From DASXVX01 sp036504075 (GTDB lineage: Bacteria > Bacillota > Sulfobacillia > Symbiobacteriales > Symbiobacteriaceae), in contig DASXVX010000039.1 of assembly GCA_036504075.1 (NCBI GenBank), positions 1 to 28,503 on the forward strand: DNA of 28,503 nucleotides, given 5' to 3'. Below are positions 14,724 to 22,634 of the stretch, in pieces. The notes beneath the pieces were generated by a model. The model did no database searches and was not told the origin of the DNA. It was given only the letters and a program-made list of their open reading frames with translations. The position numbers and the translations under genes were made by a program. The first letter of the stretch is position 1. The number at the start of each line of letters is the position of its first letter.

Positions 14724-16013
14724 TTCCTTTACCGTGAGATACTGGTTGACGACCGCGGTGGAGAACTCCTCCGGCGGGACATCGATCACCGCCACGCCCC
14801 GGCTCTGGAGCAACGCCGCGATCTCGGCCCGCTGCGCCAGCACTTCGAGCGCCGCCGCCTTCTGGTAGACCTCCGCCGAGTCCGTGGGCGTCAGGCGGGA
14901 GAGGCGCAGCAGCTCCGGGTCCGAGAGGCAGACCAGCAGCACCAGGTGGTGCGACGCCAGGGCCGACAGATGATTCACCAGCCCTCGGGAGATGTCCGGG
15001 TCCACCATGTCCGTGAACAGCACCATCAGCGACCGCTTCTTGTGCTTCGCCCGAAGCCAGGAGATCATCCGGCCGTAGTCCGGCTCCACCTGCTCCGGCT
15101 CCACGGCGTAGAGCGCCTCCACCATCGCCAACACCTGCCCCCGGCCTTTTTTCGGGGGCATGAACGCTTTCACTTCGCCGCCAAAGAGCATCAGCCCGCA
15201 CTGGTCGCCCCGCTCCGCCGCTACCGTCGCCAGCAGCAGCCCGGCATTCAGCGAGTGGTCCAGCTTGGTGATCCCTTTCACCTGGGGAATCATCATGCGG
15301 CCGGCATCGATCAGCAGCATCACCGGCTGGCTCCGGTCGACCTGGTAGAGCGTGGTGATCAGCTTGCCCGACCGAGCCGACGCCGGCCAGCTAATCGCCC
15401 GGTACTGGTCGCCCGGCTGGTACTCCCGGAGCGACTCGAACTCCGTCCCGCCGCCTCGCACCCGGGACCGCTTCAGCCCTTCCAGATGGCGCCCTTTGCG
15501 GATGGCAATCTCCCACTGGCGGGCGGCCAGCAGGTTCGGATAGACCCGCACCGGCTCGACCAGGCTCCAGGTAAGCGTGCGCCGCCACAGCCCCAGCGGG
15601 CTGGCGTACCGCCCGTGCAGCGGCCCCGCTGCGTATTGGCCCCGCCGCCCCGGCCGTAGCCGGTAACCCGCCGCCTCCCAGTTCGAACCGCCCAACTTTA
15701 CTTTCGGCCAGTCGCCGACCAGCGCAAACGGCAGCGGCAAGTCATCCCGCAATTCCAGGTCTACCGGCACGCCGGGACTCCGCAACTCCAGGTGCATGAG
15801 ATTCTCGGCCCCCAGGGAGAGCACGCCCGCCGGCTTGCGGACCGCCTCCACCCGGCGGCGGGAGAGCAGCCAGTCCACGAAGGTCACCACCAGCAAGCCC
15901 GCGTTCAGGCCCCCGTTCAGCCACGTCCACCCGAACAGCAACGGCACACCGGCCAAGCACACCAGCAGGGCCAGCCGGGGCGCCGGCGCAAAGCGGGACG
16001 ACGTCGCAATCAC
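14709..16013 (-). CDS. DUF58 domain-containing protein (von Willebrand A-like)
   Basis: I chose GTG 16013, whose bases overlap the MoxR stop codon (GTGA). The longer frame reads back through the moxR gene and is not credible. The 434-residue protein opens with two hydrophobic segments (residues about 11-50), followed by a beta-rich region. The DUF58 signature is REYQPGDQYRAISWPASAR at about 208-226, then a VWA-like domain. The first metal-site motif, normally DxSxS, reads DAGRM at Asp236, so the usual MIDAS serines are absent. The family regularly pairs with MoxR ATPases, and the partnership is thought to resemble other AAA+/VWA chaperone pairs that assemble or activate target complexes. The target here is unknown. 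Confidence 0.92.
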   Translation of the reverse strand: MIATSSRFAPAPRLALLVCLAGVPLLFGWTWLNGGLNAGLLVVTFVDWLLSRRRVEAVRKPAGVLSLGAENLMHLELRSPGVPVDLELRDDLPLPFALVGDWPKVKLGGSNWEAAGYRLRPGRRGQYAAGPLHGRYASPLGLWRRTLTWSLVEPVRVYPNLLAARQWEIAIRKGRHLEGLKRSRVRGGGTEFESLREYQPGDQYRAISWPASARSGKLITTLYQVDRSQPVMLLIDAGRMMIPQVKGITKLDHSLNAGLLLATVAAERGDQCGLMLFGGEVKAFMPPKKGRGQVLAMVEALYAVEPEQVEPDYGRMISWLRAKHKKRSLMVLFTDMVDPDISRGLVNHLSALASHHLVLLVCLSDPELLRLSRLTPTDSAEVYQKAAALEVLAQRAEIAALLQSRGVAVIDVPPEEFSTAVVNQYLTVKEEGRL

Positions 16014-16966
16014 CGGGGTACCGGCAGGGTCTGCAGAATTTGCTGCAACACCTGGTCGGTCTGCACCCCTTCCACTTCCGCCTCCGGCCGCAGCAGCACC
16101 CGGTGGCGCAGCACCGGCGGCGCCATCTCTTTCACGTCGTCCGGCACCACGTACGACCGCCCTCGCAGCAGGGCCAGCGACTGTACGGCCGACAGCAGGG
16201 CCAGGGCACCGCGCGGGCTGGCGCCCATGAAGAGCGACGACCACTCCCGGGTCGCCCGGATCACGGCGTTGATGTAATCCAGCACCGCCGCCTCCACGGT
16301 GATGTTCCGGTGCGCCCGGCGCAAAGCGACCAGACCCGGCCCGTCGACCGCCGGCTGCAGCCCGGCCGCCGTCAGTTCCTGCGCCCGGAAGCCCTGGTAA
16401 TGCCGCTCCAGGATCAGCCGCTCCTCGTCTTTGGCCGGATAGCCGATTTTCACTTTCATGAGGAACCGGTCCAACTGCGCTTCCGGCAGCGGGTAAGTCC
16501 CCTCGAACTCAATCGGGTTCTGGGTGGCGAAGACCATGAACGGGGCCGGCAGAGGGTACGAGACCCCGTCGATGGTCACCTGCCGCTCCTCCATGGCCTC
16601 CAGCAGCGCCGCCTGGGACTTGGGCGGCGTCCGGTTGATTTCGTCCGCCAGCAGCAGGTTCGTGAATATCGGGCCGTGCTTCACCTGGAAGGTCAGTTCC
16701 TTGGGGTTGAAGATCGACGTGCCAATAATGTCCGCCGGCATCAGGTCCGGCGTGAACTGGATTCGCTTGAAGGCGATGCCAAGCGCCCCGCCCAGGCTCC
16801 GGACCAGCAACGTTTTCGCCAGGCCCGGGACCCCTTCCAGCAGCACATGCCCGCCGGCCAGCAGCGCTACCAGCAGTTGCTCGACGACCTCTTCCTGCCC
16901 GACGACAGCCTTGCGCAGCTCATTTTGTACCCGCTGCAGCGTCTCGTTGATCGCGGTATCCGGCAT
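16010..16966 (-). CDS. MoxR family AAA+ ATPase
   Basis: The 318-residue ATPase of the MoxR/AAA_3 type has Walker A GVPGLAKT at 45-52, Walker B LLLADE with Asp108-Glu109, sensor 1 ATQNP near 147-151, an LPEAQLDRF loop at about 160, and a C-terminal lid domain. The ATG has aaaggaga 6-9 bases upstream. MoxR ATPases act as chaperone-like partners of VWA proteins and are implicated in assembling metal-cofactor enzymes or membrane complexes. Here it starts inside the DUF4350 gene (47-base overlap) and its end overlaps the DUF58 start by 4 bases, so all three are made together. Confidence 0.96.
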   Translation of the reverse strand: MPDTAINETLQRVQNELRKAVVGQEEVVEQLLVALLAGGHVLLEGVPGLAKTLLVRSLGGALGIAFKRIQFTPDLMPADIIGTSIFNPKELTFQVKHGPIFTNLLLADEINRTPPKSQAALLEAMEERQVTIDGVSYPLPAPFMVFATQNPIEFEGTYPLPEAQLDRFLMKVKIGYPAKDEERLILERHYQGFRAQELTAAGLQPAVDGPGLVALRRAHRNITVEAAVLDYINAVIRATREWSSLFMGASPRGALALLSAVQSLALLRGRSYVVPDDVKEMAPPVLRHRVLLRPEAEVEGVQTDQVLQQILQTLPVPR

Positions 16967-18113
16967 TGCACACTCTCCTTTGCATCGCCTCGACCTCCCG
17001 GGCCAGGGCGATGAGCTCGGCTTCGGAAGGGGTATCCTTGCGCTGCGGGTCCGTCCGGTCCAGCAGCGCCGCCAACTCGGCTGCCGGCACGCCCGTCTGG
17101 GCGGAGACAGCCCTGGCTACGCCGGCGTGATTCATACCGCCGGTGCCGCCGAGGAGCCGCCCGAGTTCTCGGGTCAGATGCTTGTGCAGCGCCTGCAGTA
17201 CCACCGCCCTGGCCCGGGCCCGCCGGTAGAGGTGGCTCATGGAGTACACATACTCTACCGCCGCCCTGGGCGGGCCGGCAGGCAGGGGCCGGGGCGCCCC
17301 GAATCGAGCGCCGTACGCCCAGTAGAAGACCGCCAGCACCACCACCAATTGCAGGAGGAACAGTTGCAGCGGACCCCGCAGCAATTGCCACCAGCGTTCC
17401 GCCGCCGCAAACCCGTGGTCGTACTCGTCGAACGCCACCTGCCGTCCCGGCTCCGGCGTCAGCAGCCGCAGGGCCAGCGCCAGGTTGTCGGCCTGGCCGA
17501 TGCGCTTGTTGGTCAACCACTCCGGGTCTGCCGACCAGTAAATGCGGCCGGCCCCCTGGCTCCAGCTTACGAGCATGGGCGAGCCGTCCGAGCGGGCCAG
17601 GTGGGTCAGTTGCCCGCCGTTCAGCCCGGCGAATCCATCCGGCCCCACGGAAACCTCGCCCACCCCCACCGTGGCCGGGGCGAGAGCGACGGGCTTCGCC
17701 GTAGTGGGCTGCTCCGTCGTCACGAACCCGGGCAGCCGGTCGTCCTCCGCCGCGATGACCAGCGTGTGACCCTGGGAGACCCACGCCTGGAGCTTCTTCC
17801 AGGCGTCGTCCTCAATCGCCGACGGCTGCCAGACCACCAGCCGGTCCACGTTTTCCGGCAGGCGGTCGAACCCCAGTTCCCACCGGCTCGCCGCCTTTTG
17901 CGCCGACAGCACCTCGTAGATGCCGGAAAGCCCGTCCGTCTCCGTGTTGTACGTGGAGCCCGGCGGGCCGCCGCTCTGGCCGCCGGCGGACCCGCCACTG
18001 CCGAGGAGGGCCGCCGCAAACAACAGGGCGATTACGCCGGCGATGATTCCCCAGTACTCGCCTCTGCGCGTTTCGATGCGGCATCCCCCTCTCGCCAGAG
18101 CTCTTCCACCCAC
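16920..18113 (-). CDS. DUF4350 domain-containing membrane protein
   Basis: The 397-residue protein has one N-terminal membrane helix (EYWGIIAGVIALLFAAALLG, about 19-38). A cytosol- or outside-facing domain with DUF4350 features follows, including TYNTETDGLSGIYEVL and WLTNKRIGQADNLALALRLL. A second helix (FLLQLVVVLAVFYWAYG, about 272-288) and a helical tail complete it. The only in-frame start before the first helix is GTG 18113, with ggggtgagg just upstream. It overlaps the end of the DUF4129 gene by 82 bases and the start of moxR by 47 bases, a degree of overlap unusual for three adjacent genes. The family is found almost only beside MoxR and DUF58 genes; function unknown. Confidence 0.88.
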   Translation of the reverse strand: MGGRALARGGCRIETRRGEYWGIIAGVIALLFAAALLGSGGSAGGQSGGPPGSTYNTETDGLSGIYEVLSAQKAASRWELGFDRLPENVDRLVVWQPSAIEDDAWKKLQAWVSQGHTLVIAAEDDRLPGFVTTEQPTTAKPVALAPATVGVGEVSVGPDGFAGLNGGQLTHLARSDGSPMLVSWSQGAGRIYWSADPEWLTNKRIGQADNLALALRLLTPEPGRQVAFDEYDHGFAAAERWWQLLRGPLQLFLLQLVVVLAVFYWAYGARFGAPRPLPAGPPRAAVEYVYSMSHLYRRARARAVVLQALHKHLTRELGRLLGGTGGMNHAGVARAVSAQTGVPAAELAALLDRTDPQRKDTPSEAELIALAREVEAMQRRVCNAGYRDQRDAAAGTK

Positions 18114-19060
18114 GCCTCACCCCGGTTGAAGTCCTCGGCCGTGGCACCATGCCCGGAGTAGAGCCGGGCCTCCACAAGGTCGTTCAGTCCACGCATGGCC
18201 CGGGCCAGCCCCGGATGGTTCCGCCGCAGTTGCCGCTCGTGCTCCCGCAGCGTCTGGGCCGGCACAAACCGGAGCAGGCTCAACTGGTCCAGGTGCTTGA
18301 GCAGCGCCAGGTGCGCCGTTCGCAGGGCCTCCTGAAAATCCCCAGCCGCCGCCAACTGCCGGGACTCCTCCCGGAGTTCCTCCGGGGTCGGCGGCCGGTC
18401 CGGCTTGCGCACCCGGCCCCGGCCGGCTGCCGCCTCCTCGCCCCCGGCGTTGCCCGCCAACGTCCGCACCAGGCTCCGGCCCAGCAGCAGCACGCCCACG
18501 ACCCCGATGGCCAGCGCCCCCCATTTCAGATACGGCACCACCGCCGGCGGCGGCGACTTGCTCAGGGGCGTGGCGTTCCAGAGCCGGCGCCACCAGTCTT
18601 TCAGCCGCTGGTACCAGGTACGCTGGGCCTCGGCGGAAGCCAGGGCCAGTTCCAGCCGTTTGCGGGCGGCCGTCAGGTCCACCGGCCGAGCGCTGCCCGC
18701 CGCCTCTGCCGCCTGCAAGTACTCACGGGCGAGGGCCAGCGCCCGCTCCACCGGTGCGCGGGCGTTGCCGCTCGCGCCCTCCGCCTCGGCAATCAGGCGC
18801 GCCAAGTCCCGGAGGTCGGCGGTCACTGTGCCCTCCGGCGTTTGCACCGCCCAGGTGGTACCCACCCGTTGCCGGGCCGCCGCCAGGGACGCCTTCCCAG
18901 CCGCTGTTCCCGCCGCCTGTCGGGCCATGTCCAACTGGTCGGCCACCTGCCGCAGCCGCTCCTGGTAGGCCGGCAGCCCAATCGGCTCCCCCTCCGCCCG
19001 AGCGACAGCGGGAGCAACCAGCAGGGCCAGCGTCAGCACCCAGAGCAAAGCCCGCTTCAT
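18032..19060 (-). CDS. DUF4129 domain-containing protein with signal peptide
   Basis: The 342-residue protein has a clear signal peptide (residues 1-22, ending ARAEG). A helical extracytoplasmic region of about 140 residues follows, then one membrane helix (YLKWGALAIGVVGVLLLG, about 179-196). The cytoplasmic C-terminal DUF4129 domain has features such as FQEALRTAHLALLKHLDQL and AMRGLNDLVEARLYSG. Its ATG overlaps the preceding gene's stop by 4 bases (ATGA), and its end overlaps the DUF4350 gene by 82 bases. The domain resembles those next to transglutaminase-like and MoxR genes. It is probably the outward-reaching part of the MoxR module, but no biochemical function is established. Confidence 0.88.
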   Translation of the reverse strand: MKRALLWVLTLALLVAPAVARAEGEPIGLPAYQERLRQVADQLDMARQAAGTAAGKASLAAARQRVGTTWAVQTPEGTVTADLRDLARLIAEAEGASGNARAPVERALALAREYLQAAEAAGSARPVDLTAARKRLELALASAEAQRTWYQRLKDWWRRLWNATPLSKSPPPAVVPYLKWGALAIGVVGVLLLGRSLVRTLAGNAGGEEAAAGRGRVRKPDRPPTPEELREESRQLAAAGDFQEALRTAHLALLKHLDQLSLLRFVPAQTLREHERQLRRNHPGLARAMRGLNDLVEARLYSGHGATAEDFNRGEAWVEELWREGDAASKRAEASTGESSPA

Positions 19061-20022
19061 GACTCGGCCGGCGGGGTCTGGCCTATAGCCACGAGTTCCA
19101 GGTCCAGGCCTTCCTTGCGGACGCGGGTGTCGTAATAGGCCACCGTCAGGCCAACCAGGGTAAACGGCATGACCACGGCTGTCCCCAGGCCGTTCAGAAT
19201 GGCGATGGCCCAGCCCAGCACCACGCTGTGGGCCACGAACATCTGCAACAGGGTCAAGGGTAGCACCACCACCGTGGTGATGATGCCGCTCAACACCGAC
19301 CCCATGATCGAGAAGACGATGCCCAGCCCCAGCAGCGGCCAGAACCGCCCCCGGACCAGCCGGACACTGCGGGCGATGGCGGGAAAACCGCCGCCCACAC
19401 CTTCCACGATAATGGCGTGGCCGGTGAAGGCCAGGTAGGTGACCGCGGCGGCATAGACCGGAATCAGCGCCAGCAGCAACAGGAAGAACAGGACCATCAT
19501 CACCGCGGCGGTCAGAGGCTCCCCCCTGGAGAGCCCCACTGCAACAGCGACAAGTACCCCCAGCGGCAACAACACCGCCAACCCGCTCAGGAGTCCGGTG
19601 CCCAGGATGGCCAGGTACCGGCCTTTGACGATCCGCAGCCCGTCCCGCCAGGTGGTGGGCTGGCTAAAATAAGTCCGGGAGATGATCGCGATGAACATGC
19701 CGGTAATCAGCGGGTACACCAGCAGCATCAGCACGATAACCAGCGTCCCGATGACCAACAGCCAGCCCATTTGCAGCGGTTGCCCGCGCTGGGGGGCCGT
19801 CAGCCATTGGAACATGAGGCCGGTGGTCGCCCCGCGGCCGCCCGGGTTCAGGCTCGCTTGAGACAGGCCGGTCCAGACGATGCCGGGCAGGGACAGCAAC
19901 AGCCCCAACAGGATCAGCAACTTCCAGGAGCGCCGATAAAGCCGGAACGAATAGTCCAGAATCTCCCCGAAATCCAGCGGCCGGAGCACGAACGGCTCCC
20001 TCGCGGTGGTTCCTGCGGACAC
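19057..20022 (-). CDS. polytopic membrane protein resembling the glycerophosphodiester phosphodiesterase membrane domain
   Basis: The 321-residue protein starts at GTG 20022, where GGAGGTGG lies 5-6 bases upstream; the frame runs back to 20103 without a better site. The N-terminus LRPLDFGEILDYSFRLYRRS is the typical opening of a family of six- to seven-helix proteins often annotated as GPDPase_memb or YciC-like. No catalytic phosphodiesterase domain is present. About seven hydrophobic segments are visible. It is the first gene of the minus-strand run and overlaps the DUF4129 start by 4 bases. It is likely a membrane component of the same module; function unknown. Confidence 0.8.
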   Translation of the reverse strand: MSAGTTAREPFVLRPLDFGEILDYSFRLYRRSWKLLILLGLLLSLPGIVWTGLSQASLNPGGRGATTGLMFQWLTAPQRGQPLQMGWLLVIGTLVIVLMLLVYPLITGMFIAIISRTYFSQPTTWRDGLRIVKGRYLAILGTGLLSGLAVLLPLGVLVAVAVGLSRGEPLTAAVMMVLFFLLLLALIPVYAAAVTYLAFTGHAIIVEGVGGGFPAIARSVRLVRGRFWPLLGLGIVFSIMGSVLSGIITTVVVLPLTLLQMFVAHSVVLGWAIAILNGLGTAVVMPFTLVGLTVAYYDTRVRKEGLDLELVAIGQTPPAES

Positions 20023-20144
20023 AAGTCCACCTCCAACATTCAAGACCAAAGGCGCCATAACTATTTGCACAAGTCTGCCGCCTTTTCCTGCCAGCGAGCA
20101 CACCAGACGTGGTTACTCTACCCACCACTCCCCGCCTAATATAT

Positions 20145-20172
20145 GAGCCGCCCTGCCTGAGCAAGGCGGCTC
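20145..20172 (-). terminator. terminator after namA
   Basis: On the minus strand a 12-bp stem (gagccgccttgc with gcagggcggctc, one G-U pair) with loop tcag is followed by atatatta. It lies 14 bases beyond the namA stop codon and separates that operon from the MoxR module. Confidence 0.72.
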
Positions 20173-20186
20173 TCCGCATTGTCCGC

Positions 20187-21242
20187 TTACTGCGGCCGGA
20201 ACTTGAACAGGCCCCGCTCATACTGCTTCGGCCACAAAATTTCCTCGCCGAGCTTGTTCGCTGCCTCCAGCGGCCAGTACGGGTGGCGCAGCAGTTCCCG
20301 GGCCAGAATGACCAGGTCTGCCTTGCCCGAGGCAACGATCTCCTCCGCCTGCGCCGCGTCTGTGATCAGGCCCACCGCACCGGTGGGAATGCCGGCCTCG
20401 CGGCGAATCCGATCTGCGAACGGCACCTGGTAGCCCGCCCCGAGCGTAATCTTCTGCAGCGGCGAATTGCCGCCGGAGGAGCAGTCCACCAGGTCGACGC
20501 CCCAGGTTTTCATCATCTTTGCGACTTCAACGGCCTCATCGATGTCGAAGCCGCCCGGCACCCAGTCCGTGGCACTGATGCGGACCCAGACGGGCCGGTC
20601 CTCGGGGAAGACCGACTTGACCGCTTCAAACGCCCGCTTCAGCAGCCGTGCCCGATTCTCCAGGGAGCCGCCGTACTCGTCGTCCCGGTGGTTGGAGAGC
20701 GGGGACAGGAACTCGTGCAGCAGGTAGCCATGTGCAGCGTGCAACTCCACGCTGTCGCACCCGATGTCCCGGGCCCGAGCCGCCGACGCCTTGAAGCCGG
20801 CCACAATCCGATCGAGACCCGCGGCATCCAGCGCTTCCGGCGTGTTCCAGGCGCTGTCGAAGGGAATGGCGCTGGGGGCGACCGGCGTTTCCGGCCCATG
20901 GGCCTTGGCGAACGACCAGGCCTTGCGGCCGGCGTGCGCCAGCTGAATCGAATATTTGGCCCCGTGCTTGTGGGCAAAATCCACCAGCGGCTTCGTCGCC
21001 AGCGCCTGCTCGTCGTTCCAGAGGCCCAGGTCGGCTTCGGAAATCCGGCCTACCGGCTCCACCGCCGACGCCTCCTGAATGATGAGCGACACCCCGCCCA
21101 CGGCCCTGGTGCCAATGTGAACGGTGTGCCAATCCGTGGGAACGCCATCCTTCCCGGCCGAGTACATGCACATGGGCGCCATGACGATGCGGTTGCGTAG
21201 CGACAACGACTTCTGCGTAAATGGCTCAAACAAATGCGGCAT
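20187..21242 (-). CDS. namA: NADPH dehydrogenase NamA (old yellow enzyme family)
   Basis: This FMN-dependent ene-reductase reduces activated C=C bonds of enals, enones and some nitro-compounds with NADPH. At 351 residues it is the size of the YqjM/NamA subgroup. Diagnostic residues are visible: Cys25 and Tyr27 in APMCMYSA (the redox-sensing Cys and active-site Tyr of the YqjM class), and HAAHGYLLHEFLSP with the substrate-binding His pair. The ATG has AGGAGG about 8 bases upstream. It lies 38 bases after era on the same strand and is probably co-transcribed with it, ending at the hairpin 20145-20172. Physiological substrate unknown; a detoxification role is usual for the family. Confidence 0.95.
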   Translation of the reverse strand: MPHLFEPFTQKSLSLRNRIVMAPMCMYSAGKDGVPTDWHTVHIGTRAVGGVSLIIQEASAVEPVGRISEADLGLWNDEQALATKPLVDFAHKHGAKYSIQLAHAGRKAWSFAKAHGPETPVAPSAIPFDSAWNTPEALDAAGLDRIVAGFKASAARARDIGCDSVELHAAHGYLLHEFLSPLSNHRDDEYGGSLENRARLLKRAFEAVKSVFPEDRPVWVRISATDWVPGGFDIDEAVEVAKMMKTWGVDLVDCSSGGNSPLQKITLGAGYQVPFADRIRREAGIPTGAVGLITDAAQAEEIVASGKADLVILARELLRHPYWPLEAANKLGEEILWPKQYERGLFKFRPQ

Positions 21243-21280
21243 GGCTATGTACCTCCTGTACGTTGGTCCCGTGACCCGCT

Positions 21281-22231
21281 TTACTCCCGATACCCCAGGT
21301 TGCGCAGGGTGCTATCCTTGTTCCGCCAGTCGTCCCGGACTTTCACGAACAACTCCAGGAAAATCTTCGATCCCAGCAGTTCTTCGATGTCCGCCCGGGC
21401 CTTGACCCCGATCTCCTTGAGCATGGAACCCTTCGCCCCGATGATGATGCCCTTCTGGCTGTCTCGCTCCACGTAAATGCTGGCCGCGACGTAGACCGTC
21501 CCGTTGTTCCGCTTTTCCATTTGCTCGATTTCGACCGCCACGGAATGCGGAATTTCGTCGCGGGTCAGCTGCAAAATTTTCTCCCGGATGAACTCCGACA
21601 CGACGAATTTCTCCGGCTGGTCGGTGACCATGTCTTCGGGGTAGTACTGCGGGCCCTCTTCCATCTGCGTGACGATCAGGTCCAGCAACGCGTCGACATT
21701 CTTATTCTCCAGCGCCGAAATCGGCACCACGTCCAGCCAGTCGATCACGCGGGCGTCGGCCGAAGGGTCCTCGCTCCGCACCGCCGGGTCGGAGAGCGCC
21801 CGGTAGGCCTCCAGCACCGGATACCAGTCGGGCTTGTTGTGCACCTTGTCCATCTTGTTGACGACCAGAATCGCCTTCTGGCCCGCCCGGGCCACCACTT
21901 CGGCCACGAACTTGTCGCCGTCGCCCGGCCGCTTCTCCGAACCGTCCACCAGAAAGAGCACCACGTCCACCTCCGGCAGGGTGCCGGTGGCGACCTTGTT
22001 CATGAATTCGCCCAGGCGGTGGTGCGGCTTATGGATGCCCGGCGTGTCCAGGAATACCACCTGGACGCCGGGCCGGTTGTAGACACCCAGAATCCGATTG
22101 CGAGTCGTCTGCGGCTTGTCGGACACAATCGCCAGCTTGGACTCGATAAATGCGTTCAGCAGCGTGGACTTACCCACGTTGGGCCGGCCCACGATGGCAC
22201 AGAATCCGGAAACAAAACGATCAGCAGTCAT
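21281..22231 (-). CDS. era: GTPase Era
   Basis: This essential-type ribosome-assembly GTPase binds the 3' end of 16S rRNA in the 30S subunit. I chose ATG 22231, preceded by GGAGG; the frame extends to 22348 through cdd and is not real there. The 316-residue product has G1 GRPNVGKS at 15-22, G3 DTPGIHKPHHRLGEFM, G4 NKMDKV and a C-terminal KH RNA-binding domain with KGIIIGAKGSMLKEIG. Only 4 bases separate it from the cdd stop codon, and its Shine-Dalgarno overlaps the cdd end, so the two are coupled. Confidence 0.97.
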   Translation of the reverse strand: MTADRFVSGFCAIVGRPNVGKSTLLNAFIESKLAIVSDKPQTTRNRILGVYNRPGVQVVFLDTPGIHKPHHRLGEFMNKVATGTLPEVDVVLFLVDGSEKRPGDGDKFVAEVVARAGQKAILVVNKMDKVHNKPDWYPVLEAYRALSDPAVRSEDPSADARVIDWLDVVPISALENKNVDALLDLIVTQMEEGPQYYPEDMVTDQPEKFVVSEFIREKILQLTRDEIPHSVAVEIEQMEKRNNGTVYVAASIYVERDSQKGIIIGAKGSMLKEIGVKARADIEELLGSKIFLELFVKVRDDWRNKDSTLRNLGYRE

Positions 22232-22235
22232 CCCA

Positions 22236-22634
22236 TTACCTCCGGGGAAGATCAGTCTCGCGAAATGCGCCGGGCAGGAGTTCCCGGACGGAAGTGATCG
22301 CCACGTCCCCCCGCAGGTTCGCCAACAGTACCCGGGCGTCGGGGCCAAACTCGCTCATCACCTGCCGGCAGGCCCCGCACGGGCTGACCGGACCCTCGGT
22401 ATCGGCGACCACGGCGATGGCGACAACCCGCCGGTGCCCCTCGCTGACCGCCTTGAACATGGCCGTCCGCTCCGCACAGTTGCAGAGTCCAAACGACGCA
22501 TTCTCAATATTACAGCCGCTGTAAAGCGTGCCGTCCTCCGTCAGCAAGGCCGCGCCCACCGGAAAGCCGGAGTATGGCACGTAAGCCTGCTGCCTCGCCG
22601 CGCGGGCGGCCATGATCAGATCAGCGTCAGTCAG
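22236..22634 (-). CDS. cdd: cytidine deaminase, apparent CTG start
   Basis: It hydrolyses cytidine and deoxycytidine to uridines in pyrimidine salvage. The frame is open upstream to 22709 through the DUF502 gene. CTG 22634 is chosen because GGAGGTG (22641-22647) sits exactly 6 bases before it and the product then begins (M)TDADLIMAARAARQQAY, like other Cdd proteins. The zinc and catalytic residues also fall at Cys53, Glu55, Cys86 and Cys89, the same numbers as in the Bacillus enzyme. The 132-residue length fits the small tetrameric class. A GTG at 22643 would lie within the ribosome site, and ATG 22613 is too far from it and would remove the first helix. The start overlaps the DUF502 stop by 8 bases. 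Confidence 0.93.
   Translation of the reverse strand: MTDADLIMAARAARQQAYVPYSGFPVGAALLTEDGTLYSGCNIENASFGLCNCAERTAMFKAVSEGHRRVVAIAVVADTEGPVSPCGACRQVMSEFGPDARVLLANLRGDVAITSVRELLPGAFRETDLPRR

Noticed and set aside
20023..20103. Upstream extension of the polytopic membrane protein to 20103
   Set aside because: GTG 20022 has GGAGGTGG at the right spacing and starts at the family-typical N-terminus; the extension has neither.
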